A stretch of 64,000 nt of DNA from Asticcacaulis sp. EMRT-3 (GTDB taxonomy: Bacteria > Pseudomonadota > Alphaproteobacteria > Caulobacterales > Caulobacteraceae), in the NCBI RefSeq assembly GCF_030027245.1, contig NZ_JASERT010000002.1:186001-250000 (forward strand). Reading direction: 5' to 3'. Position 1 is the stretch's first letter. Every line of letters begins with the position of its first letter. The translations under genes were made by a program, and so were the position numbers. Shown here one piece after another: positions 35,794 to 44,324 of this stretch. The notes beneath the pieces were generated by a model, which ran no database searches, had not been told where the DNA came from, and was given only the letters and a program-made list of their open reading frames with translations.

Positions 35794-35834
35794 TAGAGCG
35801 CCGATCTGAGTCTATCAGATCGAAATGCGCTCTA
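35794..35834. repeat. AGAGCG-type palindrome
   Basis: TAGAGCGC pairs with GCGCTCTA at the ends and CGATCTGA with TCAGATCG inside, with a small asymmetric bulge. This is the palindromic intergenic element common in Rhizobiales and Caulobacterales. Together with the ~66-bp repeat and two operators it accounts for most of the 35508-36040 gap. Confidence 0.75.
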
Positions 35835-35888
35835 TGCTGAAAAACCTCGCCGGACAGAACGCTTGCGCCGGTGCGGGAAATCGTCTTT

Positions 35889-35902
35889 GGTAACCGGTGT
35901 CA
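35889..35902. promoter_or_regulatory. Pectin-regulon operator (LacI regulator)
   Basis: GGTAACCGGTGTCA has a perfect right half and centre. It lies 138 bases before the LacI gene, suggesting autoregulation. Confidence 0.65.
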
Positions 35903-36040
35903 TAAATCAAAATGCAGGTCTTTGGCAAGCTGTTCTTTTATCGTTGCGCAAAGCGGCGTGACCATTCATGAATATTTATTGCATAGCTTGCAACTGTGTG
36001 CGGGCTGTCCAGGCCCGGCCGTTTATAACGAAAGAAATCC

Positions 36041-37120
36041 ATGTCAGAAGCATCCGAACAGGGAGATTTCGCCGAATTCGAATCGCGCCGCCGCCGTGCC
36101 ACCATCAATGACGTGGCGCGACTGGCCAAGGTTTCCAAGAAGACCGTATCGCGGATTATCAACAATTCGCCCAATGTGCGCGAGGAAACGCGCGAACGGG
36201 TCAATGAAGTGATCGCGCGCGTCAATTTCCGGCCTACGCCTCAGGCGCGAAGCCTGGCCTTTCGCCGCTCCTTCCTCATTTCGATGATCTATGACAATCC
36301 CAACGCGCAATATATCGTCACCATGCAGGCCAGCGTGCTTGAACGCCTGCGTGGTTCGGGAATCGAGCTGGTGGTCCATCCCTGCGACCGCAAAAGCCCG
36401 GACTTCTCCAAAGACCTGCGTGACTTTATCGAAGTGCAGCGTCCGGCGGGCGTCATCATCCTGCCACCCCTGTCGGAGAATGCCGAACTGCTGACCCTGC
36501 TGGAAGAGTATGATGTGCCTTTTGTGCGCATCACCGCCCATCCCGGCTCCCCCGGCACAGCCTTGTCGCACGGCCATCAGGTCATATCTCTCGATCGCGC
36601 CAGTTGCCGCGCCGCCGCCGAACACCTGATCGGACTCGGCCACAGGCGCATCGGCTTCATTACCGGCCCCGCCGGCTACGCTTCTTCGGTGGAACGCGAT
36701 CTCGGCTTTAACGAAGGGCTGGCCGCCCACGGCCTTGCTCTTGCCAAGGATCATCGTATCGAGGGCGCCTATACGTTCGATTCCGGTTATGAGGCTGCGC
36801 AAACCTTGTTGAGTCTGCCGCAGCGCCCCACCGCCATCTTCGCTGCTAATGACGAGATGGCCACCGGCGTCTATCGCGCCGCCATGGAACTGGGCCTGAA
36901 GATTCCCGGCGATCTCAGCCTGATCGGCTTTGACGACAGCCCGATCGCCTCGTGGGTGTCGCCGCCGCTCACCACGGTGCGTATGCCGATCACGAATATG
37001 GGCCGCGCCGCCGCCGAATGCCTGATCGGCGAGCACGATGCACGCCTGATTCACTTTGAGTCCATACTTGTTGTGCGCGGTTCGACCAGCCCACCTCTTT
37101 GCGACCCTCAGACATTGTAA
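36041..37120 (+). CDS. LacI family regulator of pectin locus
   Basis: A 359-residue repressor. The helix-turn-helix (TINDVARLAKVSKKTVSRII, residues about 21-40) is followed by the LacI hinge helix region (PTPQARSLAFRRS) and a periplasmic-binding-protein-like sensor domain (LIGLGHRRIGFITGPAG, PTAIFAANDEMATGVYRAA, SLIGFDDSPIASWVSPPLTT). The central position among pectin genes, a palindromic motif with CCGG centre upstream of nearly every unit and one copy before its own gene all point to it as the local regulator. The inducer is probably a galacturonate-derived sugar, but this is inference. It is convergent with the GH43 gene. Confidence 0.9.
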   Translation: MSEASEQGDFAEFESRRRRATINDVARLAKVSKKTVSRIINNSPNVREETRERVNEVIARVNFRPTPQARSLAFRRSFLISMIYDNPNAQYIVTMQASVLERLRGSGIELVVHPCDRKSPDFSKDLRDFIEVQRPAGVIILPPLSENAELLTLLEEYDVPFVRITAHPGSPGTALSHGHQVISLDRASCRAAAEHLIGLGHRRIGFITGPAGYASSVERDLGFNEGLAAHGLALAKDHRIEGAYTFDSGYEAAQTLLSLPQRPTAIFAANDEMATGVYRAAMELGLKIPGDLSLIGFDDSPIASWVSPPLTTVRMPITNMGRAAAECLIGEHDARLIHFESILVVRGSTSPPLCDPQTL

Positions 37121-37151
37121 GTCCCCGAAATTACGCTCAATGAGGTGCGCA

Positions 37152-38861
37152 TCATCTCAAGACCCTCACCGGCCCGAACGTCGCCGATCCGTTACCCACC
37201 GCTGATGCGCCTGGCGTGCCATAAGGCGCTTGCGCGAACAGGCCGATCTGCGCGCCGACCCATTCACCGGGCTGGCTGACGAAATCATTACCCAGCGGCG
37301 TGAAGGTCTGCCCATCAAGGCTGTAGCTGAAACTGACCTTTGCATCGGTCAGGGTCAGCATGGCCGGCCATTGCGGACTATATTCGGATGGCCCCGTTGC
37401 ATGTTGATAGGGCACCAGCGTCATCTTCAGCCACACCGGGCCGCTGACAGCCGCATCGGCCACATCCGTCGTTTCCGGCGCGTTGGCCTTGGCGCTGTCG
37501 CGCACCACCTGTTCGATGCGCACACCCTGGGCGGTATTGACCAGACCGATAAAGCCATAGGCGCGGCCAAACAGGATTAGTCCCGCCCGCTCGCCGATAT
37601 TGCGCGGCGCAAATGTCATCCGGGTTGTGACGCTGAAACCCATAGCGGGCAGCTTTTGTGTCAGCACATTGCCCGCCTCCCACAGATTGGCCGATGACGG
37701 CACGGCCTTGAGGCGCAACAGACCGGGCGTGGAGGTATCGGCCCAGTCCGCGCCGGGATTGGCGTTCCATTGCCAGCCGAGGTTCAGGCCATGCGCGAAA
37801 TCATCGCCGGTCACCGGGATCGAGACGGGTTGGCCCTGAACCGGCTTTTGCCCGCCCGCCACCGGTCGGCCAATACCATTGTCACCCTCACGTCCGATCA
37901 CCGGCCAGTCGTTTTTCCATGTCACCGGCTCCAGCCAGACGCGGCGGCCATAGGAGTCGGTGTCCTGAAAATGCAGGAACCAGCTCTTGCCATCCGGCGC
38001 ATCCACCAGCGCGCCCTGATGCGGGCCGTTGGCGGGGCCTAAATCATCGGGCGGCCCCTGATCCATCACGTCGCGCGCCTCATAGGGGCCATTGATGGTG
38101 CGGGCGCGAAACACGGCCTGCCAGCCATTCTTGACGCCATCAGCGGGGGCGAAGATATAGTACCAGCCATCGCGCTTATAGAGCTTCGGCCCTTCGATCA
38201 CCGACCAGTCCGCCATGCCGAGCGAGGTTTTCACCTGCGGCAGATGCGCGCCATCGATCAGCACCCTGCCCTCGCCCAATGTATGCGTCCCGTCGGCATT
38301 CATGGGCTTCAACACCAGCATATTGTTCTTGCCCGCCCGCGATTTGGCGAAGGCGTGGATCAGATAGGCCCGGCCATCATCGTCCCAGAACGGACACGGA
38401 TCGATGGCGCCTTTGGTGGCGTCCACCAGTACCGGCGCGCTCCACGGCCCTTTCGGATCGCGGGCGCTGACCATATAGATGCCGAAATCTGGATCAGGGT
38501 AATAGATGTAGAACCGTCCGGCATGAAAGCGAAGCGCTGGTGCCCATACCCCGCCGCCACGGCGCGGCGTGCGGTAATGATCGACAGGGTTCAGTTGCGG
38601 CAGGGCGTGGCCGATAATCTGCCAGTTGACCATATCCCTGGAATGCAGAATGGGCAGGCCGGGCACATTGCTGAATGAGGACGAGGTCAGGTAAAAATCA
38701 TCACCCACCCGGATGGCGTCAGGATCGGAATAATCGCCTTGCAGCACCGGATTGCGATAGCTGCCGTCACCCTGATCGGGCACCCACGCGCCCGGAACCG
38801 GCGTCGCCGCCAGCCCCGGAGCCGCGAACAGCATCAGGGTGAAAATCAGCACATATCTCAT
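37152..38861 (-). CDS. Secreted GH43 glycosidase (arabinofuranosidase/xylosidase type)
   Basis: A 569-residue secreted enzyme. After signal peptide MRYVLIFTLMLFAAPGLAA a five-bladed propeller shows the three GH43 catalytic sites: base Asp in GDYSDPDAIRVG, modulating Asp in GAIDPCPFWDDDGRAYLI and acid Glu in SVIEGPKLYKRDGWYY. The last 190 residues form the beta-sandwich domain usual in this GH43 branch. It would trim arabinose, xylose or galactose side chains from pectin. The start overlaps the GH2 stop by four bases (ATGA), making it the last gene of the methylesterase-acetylesterase-GH2-GH43 operon. Confidence 0.9.
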   Translation of the reverse strand: MRYVLIFTLMLFAAPGLAATPVPGAWVPDQGDGSYRNPVLQGDYSDPDAIRVGDDFYLTSSSFSNVPGLPILHSRDMVNWQIIGHALPQLNPVDHYRTPRRGGGVWAPALRFHAGRFYIYYPDPDFGIYMVSARDPKGPWSAPVLVDATKGAIDPCPFWDDDGRAYLIHAFAKSRAGKNNMLVLKPMNADGTHTLGEGRVLIDGAHLPQVKTSLGMADWSVIEGPKLYKRDGWYYIFAPADGVKNGWQAVFRARTINGPYEARDVMDQGPPDDLGPANGPHQGALVDAPDGKSWFLHFQDTDSYGRRVWLEPVTWKNDWPVIGREGDNGIGRPVAGGQKPVQGQPVSIPVTGDDFAHGLNLGWQWNANPGADWADTSTPGLLRLKAVPSSANLWEAGNVLTQKLPAMGFSVTTRMTFAPRNIGERAGLILFGRAYGFIGLVNTAQGVRIEQVVRDSAKANAPETTDVADAAVSGPVWLKMTLVPYQHATGPSEYSPQWPAMLTLTDAKVSFSYSLDGQTFTPLGNDFVSQPGEWVGAQIGLFAQAPYGTPGASAVGNGSATFGPVRVLR

Positions 38862-41800
38862 AGCGTCAGGCCATCTGTCAGTTCATTCAGGGCATTGATC
38901 AGGAAGCGGGTTTGCAAGGGGGCCACCATATCGGGCATACGATGAAACAAAAGCTTCGTCTTATCCTTGCGTACCCTAAACGAGGCAGCGCCCATCAGGC
39001 GGTCATGGTCACGCGAATAGGCGGCGATGATCTCGATGCCCTCGCCTGCCACGCGCAGGCCATTGGACGGCGGCCCCTCGATCTGGTGCCACAGCCCGGC
39101 GCAACAGTCCGTCGGGATGCCTGAGAAAACCGGATGGCGGCGCAGCACGTTCCAGTTGCCCATCCACGGCGCGCGCAAATCACCCACCTGACCCGAATAG
39201 CCGAACAGGCCAAGCTGTGAAAGCTGGCGGGCGATGCCGTCGGCCAGACCGTCTTCCGGGGCCATGACCAGCAGCGGCAGGCCTTTGCTCACCGCCTCCA
39301 GCACATCGTCCGGCACCTGTCCCAGGACCAGCGGCGGCTTTTCACCTTTTTTTGGCGCGGCTTCATTGCCGGTCTGGTCACCGATCTGGCGGCGGGCGAT
39401 CTCATCGGCCTTGAGGCCCGAAGCGATCACGGCGTCATAGGCACCGCCCGCCGTGAAATCGGCAAGGGTGACGCCCGGCAGGGCGGAAAGCTGATCGCGC
39501 AGGGATGTAGCAATGCCTGAAACGGCGATCCGCAGGGGTCTGGCGAGCTTCACCCCCGTATCCACCACCCAGAGCTGGCGGCGGAAGGTCACGCCCGGAC
39601 GGCCCTCAAGCTCAAACAGGATGGTGTGTGCGCCCTCGCCTTTCAGCACCGGCGTCATTACTTTTTCGGCGACCAGATAGCTGAACACATCCGCCGTCTG
39701 GGCTGGCACATCGTAATAGCCGATGGGCGTCGTCTGCCCCGCCTGATCAATGACGCTTAAATGCAGCCTGCCGGTTACCGCCGCGCCCGTATCATTGAGC
39801 AGCCACAGATCGAGTTCCGCCGCCTCGCCCTGCGCATAGGTCATGCGCCTTTGCTTGGCGACCGGTCGCACCGGCATCAGGCTGACGGACATGCGCGCCG
39901 GATCGGCATGAAAATAGCGCAGATTATCGACAATGCCGGAATGGTTTTCGATGGCCGTCGATTCCCAGCCGCTGATCGCCGCCATATCGACCTGATCGCA
40001 GATGCGGATGTTTTCGAGATAGTTCTGCCAGGAGTCATACTGCTTCTGGCCGACGGCGAGGAAATAGCTCTCCGTGGTCGGAAAAGCCTCACGGAAACCC
40101 CATTGATCGAGAAAGCCGCCCGCCCCGGCGATAATCGCCTGATGATCGGCCAGATCGTAGGCGTGACCGCCGTGTTGCAGGATGTCGGCCACCATCCTCA
40201 CATGATCGTCGCAGACCGCGCAACCTTCCATTTCGCCAAATTCGACAATGGCTTCCGGCATGGTTTCACGATGCACAAAGTCGTCCTTATCGACGTAGAA
40301 CTTATCGTACCACTGATCGCCCGCCCCCTGATGATTGACCCACCAGCCACCGGCCTTTTCCACGTCCGAGCGGTAATAGTGATCATCATAGGGCAGGAAC
40401 ATGGCCTGCGCCGCGCCGCGTCCGACAAAGCCGTCATTGAGGATAACCGTGCGGCTGGGATCGAGGGCGTGCATGGCGGCCAGCACCGCTTCGACATCGG
40501 GGTTGCTGAGATTGGCCGATACCTCGTTTTGCAGCGTGTAATGGACAAGGCTGGGGTGCGAACGAAAGGCGCGCACCATCGCCTTGCACTTGGCCACCAT
40601 GAAATCGCGGCTGAAACGATCGGCGACCGACAGACTTTCGCCCGGCTTGAGATCGCGCCCGATGGCTTGCCGCCCCGCGCCCGGCTCCATGCTGCGCAAC
40701 AGGCCCATCTCGTCCTGACGATCGAGCACTTCGCGCTTGCCGACATTGCGGTGGAAACTGAGCGCATTGAGGCCGAGCGTTTTGGCCGCCGTCACCTCGC
40801 GCCTTGCCAGTTCGGGCGTCGGCCACAGGCCGTTATAGCCCCAATAGCCCCACGAAATCGCCGAATAGGCCTTGATACGGTGGCCATTGAGCCGCAGCAT
40901 GGCATTGGAGCCGATGCCTTCGGGACTGTACCAGCGAAAACCGAAACGCACCTCGGCGCTGTCACGCGCCGCACCATCGCACCAGACGAGCTGCACGCGG
41001 TACAGGTTGGGCGTATCGAGATCCCAAACCTTCGCCGTGGGCGCGCTGAGGCGAAACCGCGCCGTGGCGAGACGGCCCTTGATCTGCACGTCTTCGAGCG
41101 TGACATCGGCGGCGACGGGCTGGCCCTGATCATCCATCAGGCTGGCGCTCAGTTGCGATTTTAAAGCCCCGGCGCTGACCGGCGCGGCCAGTTCCAGCTC
41201 CAGATGGGCGGTCATGGTGCGCGGTTCGGGCACGTTCAGCACCCAGGCGTCACCTATGCGGCCCGCCCTGGGGTGAAGGCTCAAGGCCAGGCCGCGGTCG
41301 AGCCCGCCAAAGCCGTGCGATTCATAGAATTTCACATGGCCCCAGGTGAGGCTGTTGGAATCCTTCCAGTCATAGCGCCCGCCCGGATTGGTCAGGCGGA
41401 TGGCCAGCCGGTTCGCCTCACCGGGACGCATGGCGGCGCTCAGATCGCAGGTGATCGGCAGTTCCGACATGATCGAATAACCGACCAGATTTTCATTGAG
41501 AAACACCTCGGCCCGCAGGCGCGCGCCCCGGATATGCAGAAAGACCTGCTGGCCGTGCGCCGAGGCCGGAATGGCGATGTCGCGCCACCACCACGAAATG
41601 CCGACATAGGCACCGTTTTGCGGCACGGGATCGTCATCGGCATAGCGATATTCATCGGCTGTGTAGGGCCTAAGGCCAAACTGGCCCCAGTCGAACTGCT
41701 CGACCGTGGCAGGCAGCGTCACCTCGCGCGAGGCGGCTGTTGTGAGTTGCGCCCAGCCACCTGTGGGCGGATGAACCGGCAGGGTGTCAAGCGGCGGCAC

Positions 41801-42004
41801 ATCATCGGGCAGGTAGATGGCGTCGTCCTGCCATGTCGCCTTCGGATCCAGCCACATCTGCCAGCCTTCATCGGGGATGGGCATGGCCTGCCCCAGATGG
41901 CCGGAGGCAGGCATGGGCGTGTCGGCGGACGCCCTGACGGCGCTCAGGGCAAGCGGGGCTGCGGCGGTCAGGCCCAGCAGGCGGCGACGATCAATCTGGC
42001 GCAT
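38858..42004 (-). CDS. Tat-exported GH2 glycosidase
   Basis: A 1048-residue member of the GH2 clan. The N-terminus MRQIDRRRLLGLTAAAPLAL is a twin-arginine signal. A jelly-roll sugar-binding domain (QVFLHIRGARLRAEVFLNEN), an immunoglobulin-like domain and a TIM barrel follow. The acid/base appears in VHYTLQNEVSAN and the probable nucleophile in IVEFGEMEG. The last 300 residues are additional domains. The enzyme would remove beta-galactose, beta-glucuronate or a similar residue from rhamnogalacturonan side chains; which one is not decidable here. ATG 42004 is preferred to an in-frame TTG at 42010, leaving two bases after the upstream stop. Confidence 0.85.
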   Translation of the reverse strand: MRQIDRRRLLGLTAAAPLALSAVRASADTPMPASGHLGQAMPIPDEGWQMWLDPKATWQDDAIYLPDDVPPLDTLPVHPPTGGWAQLTTAASREVTLPATVEQFDWGQFGLRPYTADEYRYADDDPVPQNGAYVGISWWWRDIAIPASAHGQQVFLHIRGARLRAEVFLNENLVGYSIMSELPITCDLSAAMRPGEANRLAIRLTNPGGRYDWKDSNSLTWGHVKFYESHGFGGLDRGLALSLHPRAGRIGDAWVLNVPEPRTMTAHLELELAAPVSAGALKSQLSASLMDDQGQPVAADVTLEDVQIKGRLATARFRLSAPTAKVWDLDTPNLYRVQLVWCDGAARDSAEVRFGFRWYSPEGIGSNAMLRLNGHRIKAYSAISWGYWGYNGLWPTPELARREVTAAKTLGLNALSFHRNVGKREVLDRQDEMGLLRSMEPGAGRQAIGRDLKPGESLSVADRFSRDFMVAKCKAMVRAFRSHPSLVHYTLQNEVSANLSNPDVEAVLAAMHALDPSRTVILNDGFVGRGAAQAMFLPYDDHYYRSDVEKAGGWWVNHQGAGDQWYDKFYVDKDDFVHRETMPEAIVEFGEMEGCAVCDDHVRMVADILQHGGHAYDLADHQAIIAGAGGFLDQWGFREAFPTTESYFLAVGQKQYDSWQNYLENIRICDQVDMAAISGWESTAIENHSGIVDNLRYFHADPARMSVSLMPVRPVAKQRRMTYAQGEAAELDLWLLNDTGAAVTGRLHLSVIDQAGQTTPIGYYDVPAQTADVFSYLVAEKVMTPVLKGEGAHTILFELEGRPGVTFRRQLWVVDTGVKLARPLRIAVSGIATSLRDQLSALPGVTLADFTAGGAYDAVIASGLKADEIARRQIGDQTGNEAAPKKGEKPPLVLGQVPDDVLEAVSKGLPLLVMAPEDGLADGIARQLSQLGLFGYSGQVGDLRAPWMGNWNVLRRHPVFSGIPTDCCAGLWHQIEGPPSNGLRVAGEGIEIIAAYSRDHDRLMGAASFRVRKDKTKLLFHRMPDMVAPLQTRFLINALNELTDGLTL

Positions 42005-42006
42005 GA

Positions 42007-42966
42007 TCAATATCCAGCGGGCATGTCATAGGGGGTGGGATAGAGTTTATCGACCAGCTCGCGGCGCAGATCGGGCACGGCTTTCGCCAGTTCGACCGTC
42101 ACCATATGGGCGAAATATTCCGCGCCCCTGGGGCCAAGGTGGGTATAGTCAAACACCACTGTCGGATGGCCTTGCGGCGTATCGAGCGTCTCATTGGCCA
42201 TTTCCGGCGCGGGCTTGCCGTTTTTCGGCGCGCCGACCGTGGTGCCGGTCTTCGCGGCATCGATCACGAAAGACGGCGGCGGCGTTTCTGACAGGCTGAT
42301 CGCGGCAACCGGCCCCATCGCCTGCACGGCGTCGGTCGACGCCTTGTTGAGATCGACCAGCGGCGTGTGGGTGTCGGCAGCCACCTTGCGCACGGCTTCC
42401 GCCCAGGCGTTCAGATCGGCCTGCAACGAGCCGTTTTTGAACGAGCGTCGCGTCAGCGGCGTCACCAGCACCGGAATGGCCCCGGCGGCGCGCACCTCCT
42501 TGACATAGCGCGCCAGATTGGCCGGATATTCCGTATAAAGGTCGGTGGAGCGTCCCGGCTTGCCCGGCTGATCGTTATGGCCGAACTGGATCAGCACATA
42601 GACGTGGCGGTAGCCCGGCACTTTCATTTCGCCGAGCGCAATATCCCATGAGCCTTCGGCGCGATAATCAAACGTGCCGCGTCCGCCGCGCGCCAGATTG
42701 AGGCACGAAAGGAACGAAGTGACGTGGTTGTCGCAAAAGGCGCCGCCCCAGCCGCTGCCGACCTGGGTGGTGGAATCGCCGACCAGAATGATCTTGTCGG
42801 GTTCGATATGTTTGATCGCCGCGCGCTTGGCCGCATCGGTCACGGCGGGCAACTGATCCGCCGACAGGTGCGGCGGGGCGGGACTATAGGTCGGCTGGAC
42901 TTGCGCCAGAGCCGGGGCGGCCATCAGGGCAGCGGCGCACAGGGTGGTGAAAAAAAGCGGTTTCAT
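42007..42966 (-). CDS. Rhamnogalacturonan acetylesterase (CE12, SGNH fold)
   Basis: A 319-residue secreted esterase. Signal peptide MKPLFFTTLCAAALMAAPAL ends near AQA-type residues. SGNH blocks are visible: nucleophile Ser in LVGDSTTQ, Gly in ARGGRGTFDYR, Asn in QFGHNDQPG and the Asp/His pair in DYTHLGPRGAEYFAHM. This pattern matches CE12 rhamnogalacturonan acetylesterases, which remove acetyl groups so that lyases and hydrolases can act. It lies 28 bases after the pectin methylesterase stop and two bases before the GH2 start. An AGGAAA Shine-Dalgarno precedes the ATG. Confidence 0.9.
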   Translation of the reverse strand: MKPLFFTTLCAAALMAAPALAQVQPTYSPAPPHLSADQLPAVTDAAKRAAIKHIEPDKIILVGDSTTQVGSGWGGAFCDNHVTSFLSCLNLARGGRGTFDYRAEGSWDIALGEMKVPGYRHVYVLIQFGHNDQPGKPGRSTDLYTEYPANLARYVKEVRAAGAIPVLVTPLTRRSFKNGSLQADLNAWAEAVRKVAADTHTPLVDLNKASTDAVQAMGPVAAISLSETPPPSFVIDAAKTGTTVGAPKNGKPAPEMANETLDTPQGHPTVVFDYTHLGPRGAEYFAHMVTVELAKAVPDLRRELVDKLYPTPYDMPAGY

Positions 42967-42994
42967 GTGGCGTTTCCTGTATTGTTATGGGTGT

Positions 42995-43972
42995 TTATCG
43001 GGCGTCTTTGGGCAACCAGTCGGTATCGCCCTTGAAGAAGCTGTCTAAGCGCCACCGGGCGGCCTGCGCATCGGTAAGCTGATAGCTGTAAGGCTCGCGG
43101 CCGGTCGGGTCAGCGCCGGGGCCGGTCGATTGATATTCGGCGTAATAGGTGGTTTTGAGCCTGTCGGTTTCGCCCGGATGCCATTCGCGCCAGCCGCCCT
43201 TGACCAGCGGTGTTTTGATGTTCGCATTGAGCAGCACAACAGAGGCATAGGCCCGCCACGGACGGCCAAGGCTGACATTCTGTGCGCCGGCACCCGCCGT
43301 AAAGGTGCAGTGATCAAAGACGAAGGCGCTGTCCTCATCGGGGGCATTGCGGCTTTGGGCTGTGTACATCACTTCGGAATGGGCAATGCCATGGATTTCG
43401 CAGCCCTGAAAATAGGCCTTGGCATTGCCGAAGATGAAATCGACATGGCCTTCGATAAAACAGTCGGCGAAATAGTCGCGGCTCATGCGCCCGTCCGGCC
43501 CCTTATTGACGTACAGCGTATCCTGCGCGCCGAGCAGGCGCACATGGGTCAGCACATCCTTGTCGCCGGTCAGGGACAGGGCCACAGCCTGCGAGCCGAC
43601 ATCACTGTGTTTGGAATAGTCATTCTGGATGGTGAGATTGTCGGCGTGAAAGCCATCGCCGGTGACGAGCACGGTTTGCGATTTAAACGTCGAGCCGGTG
43701 TTGGCAGCGCTGTCGCCCCAGACGATGACGACATCATCAGGCTTGGCGCCCAGCCCTTTCAGATGCACATTATCGCCGCTGATCGTCACCTTTTCGCGGT
43801 AGGTGCCGGGCTGAAGATCGATTTCGCCACCGGTGTCATGCAGGGCGTCAACAGCGGCCTGCACGGTGGGATAAGCCCCCCTTCCGTCGGCGGACATCGT
43901 GATGGCCTGCGCCTGTGTCAGAACCGGCAAAAACGCAAGCAGGCACGCAGTGAGGCAAAGGAAGACTTTCAT
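42995..43972 (-). CDS. Pectin methylesterase (CE8)
   Basis: A 325-residue secreted beta-helix esterase that removes methyl groups from homogalacturonan. Signal peptide MKVFLCLTACLLAFLPVLTQ precedes AQA. CE8 signatures are complete: GAQDTLYVN (oxyanion Gln and catalytic Asp), RDYFADCFIEGHVDFIFGNA (second catalytic Asp) and LGRPWRAY. It is first in the leftward operon with the acetylesterase, GH2 and GH43. No clear operator lies upstream, unlike the other units; one good half-palindrome lies inside this gene. De-esterification by this enzyme is normally needed before PL1, PL10 and GH28 can cut. Confidence 0.92.
   Translation of the reverse strand: MKVFLCLTACLLAFLPVLTQAQAITMSADGRGAYPTVQAAVDALHDTGGEIDLQPGTYREKVTISGDNVHLKGLGAKPDDVVIVWGDSAANTGSTFKSQTVLVTGDGFHADNLTIQNDYSKHSDVGSQAVALSLTGDKDVLTHVRLLGAQDTLYVNKGPDGRMSRDYFADCFIEGHVDFIFGNAKAYFQGCEIHGIAHSEVMYTAQSRNAPDEDSAFVFDHCTFTAGAGAQNVSLGRPWRAYASVVLLNANIKTPLVKGGWREWHPGETDRLKTTYYAEYQSTGPGADPTGREPYSYQLTDAQAARWRLDSFFKGDTDWLPKDAR
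43825..43838. promoter_or_regulatory. Possible intragenic pectin operator
   Basis: CGCCACCGGTGTCA has a perfect right half and centre of the palindrome. It lies about 135 bases inside the methylesterase coding region and may be chance, since the codons are ordinary for the protein. Confidence 0.3.
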
Positions 43973-44008
43973 GGTTTTTAGTCCCTGTTACGTCTGTTTG
44001 GCAAACCT

Positions 44009-44122
44009 AGAGCGGTCTGCATTCTGATTGAATCGGTCAAAGGAATGCAACCCGCTCTCCATTTTACGTTTTTCCGCATCTCGCATTCAATTTGTAAGTC
44101 AAATTAAACGCTCGTTGCTCTA
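44009..44122 (+). repeat. AGAGCG palindrome plus ~66-bp repeat, copy 2
   Basis: Bases 44009-44058 form an imperfect palindrome (AGAGCGG with CCGCTCT; TGCATTC with GAATGCA). Overlapping it, 44054-44122 is the inverted copy of the repeat at 35642-35706. Most of the 43973-44324 gap is explained by this, the terminator and a weak TGACACC half-site at 44169. Confidence 0.75.
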
Positions 44123-44178
44123 GGCCCAGCCTCATACCCTGCGCAAGCAGGGCAATCGGCTGCATCGATGACACCTGT

Positions 44179-44212
44179 AAAAAAATGGCGCCGGTTTTTG
44201 TAAACCGGCGCC
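44179..44212 (-). terminator. Rho-independent terminator of TonB receptor 2
   Basis: Read leftward, an 11-bp perfect stem (44187-44197 with 44202-44212) with a four-base loop is followed within two bases by a T run (A run at 44179-44185). It lies 113 bases after the receptor stop. Confidence 0.88.
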
Positions 44213-44324
44213 AAGGATCCAGCTTTTTTGCGGTGATACTCAGGCGCAAAACGGGGAGCTGGAGATCTGGCCGCCGAAGTGGGGAGTGTACGACGGCGGC
44301 GCAGGGGGGTGAACGCAGGTCTGA

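Noticed and set aside
39761..41164. 467-codon rightward frame antisense to GH2
   Set aside because: Shadow of a high-GC coding region; the GH2 catalytic motifs lie on the other strand.
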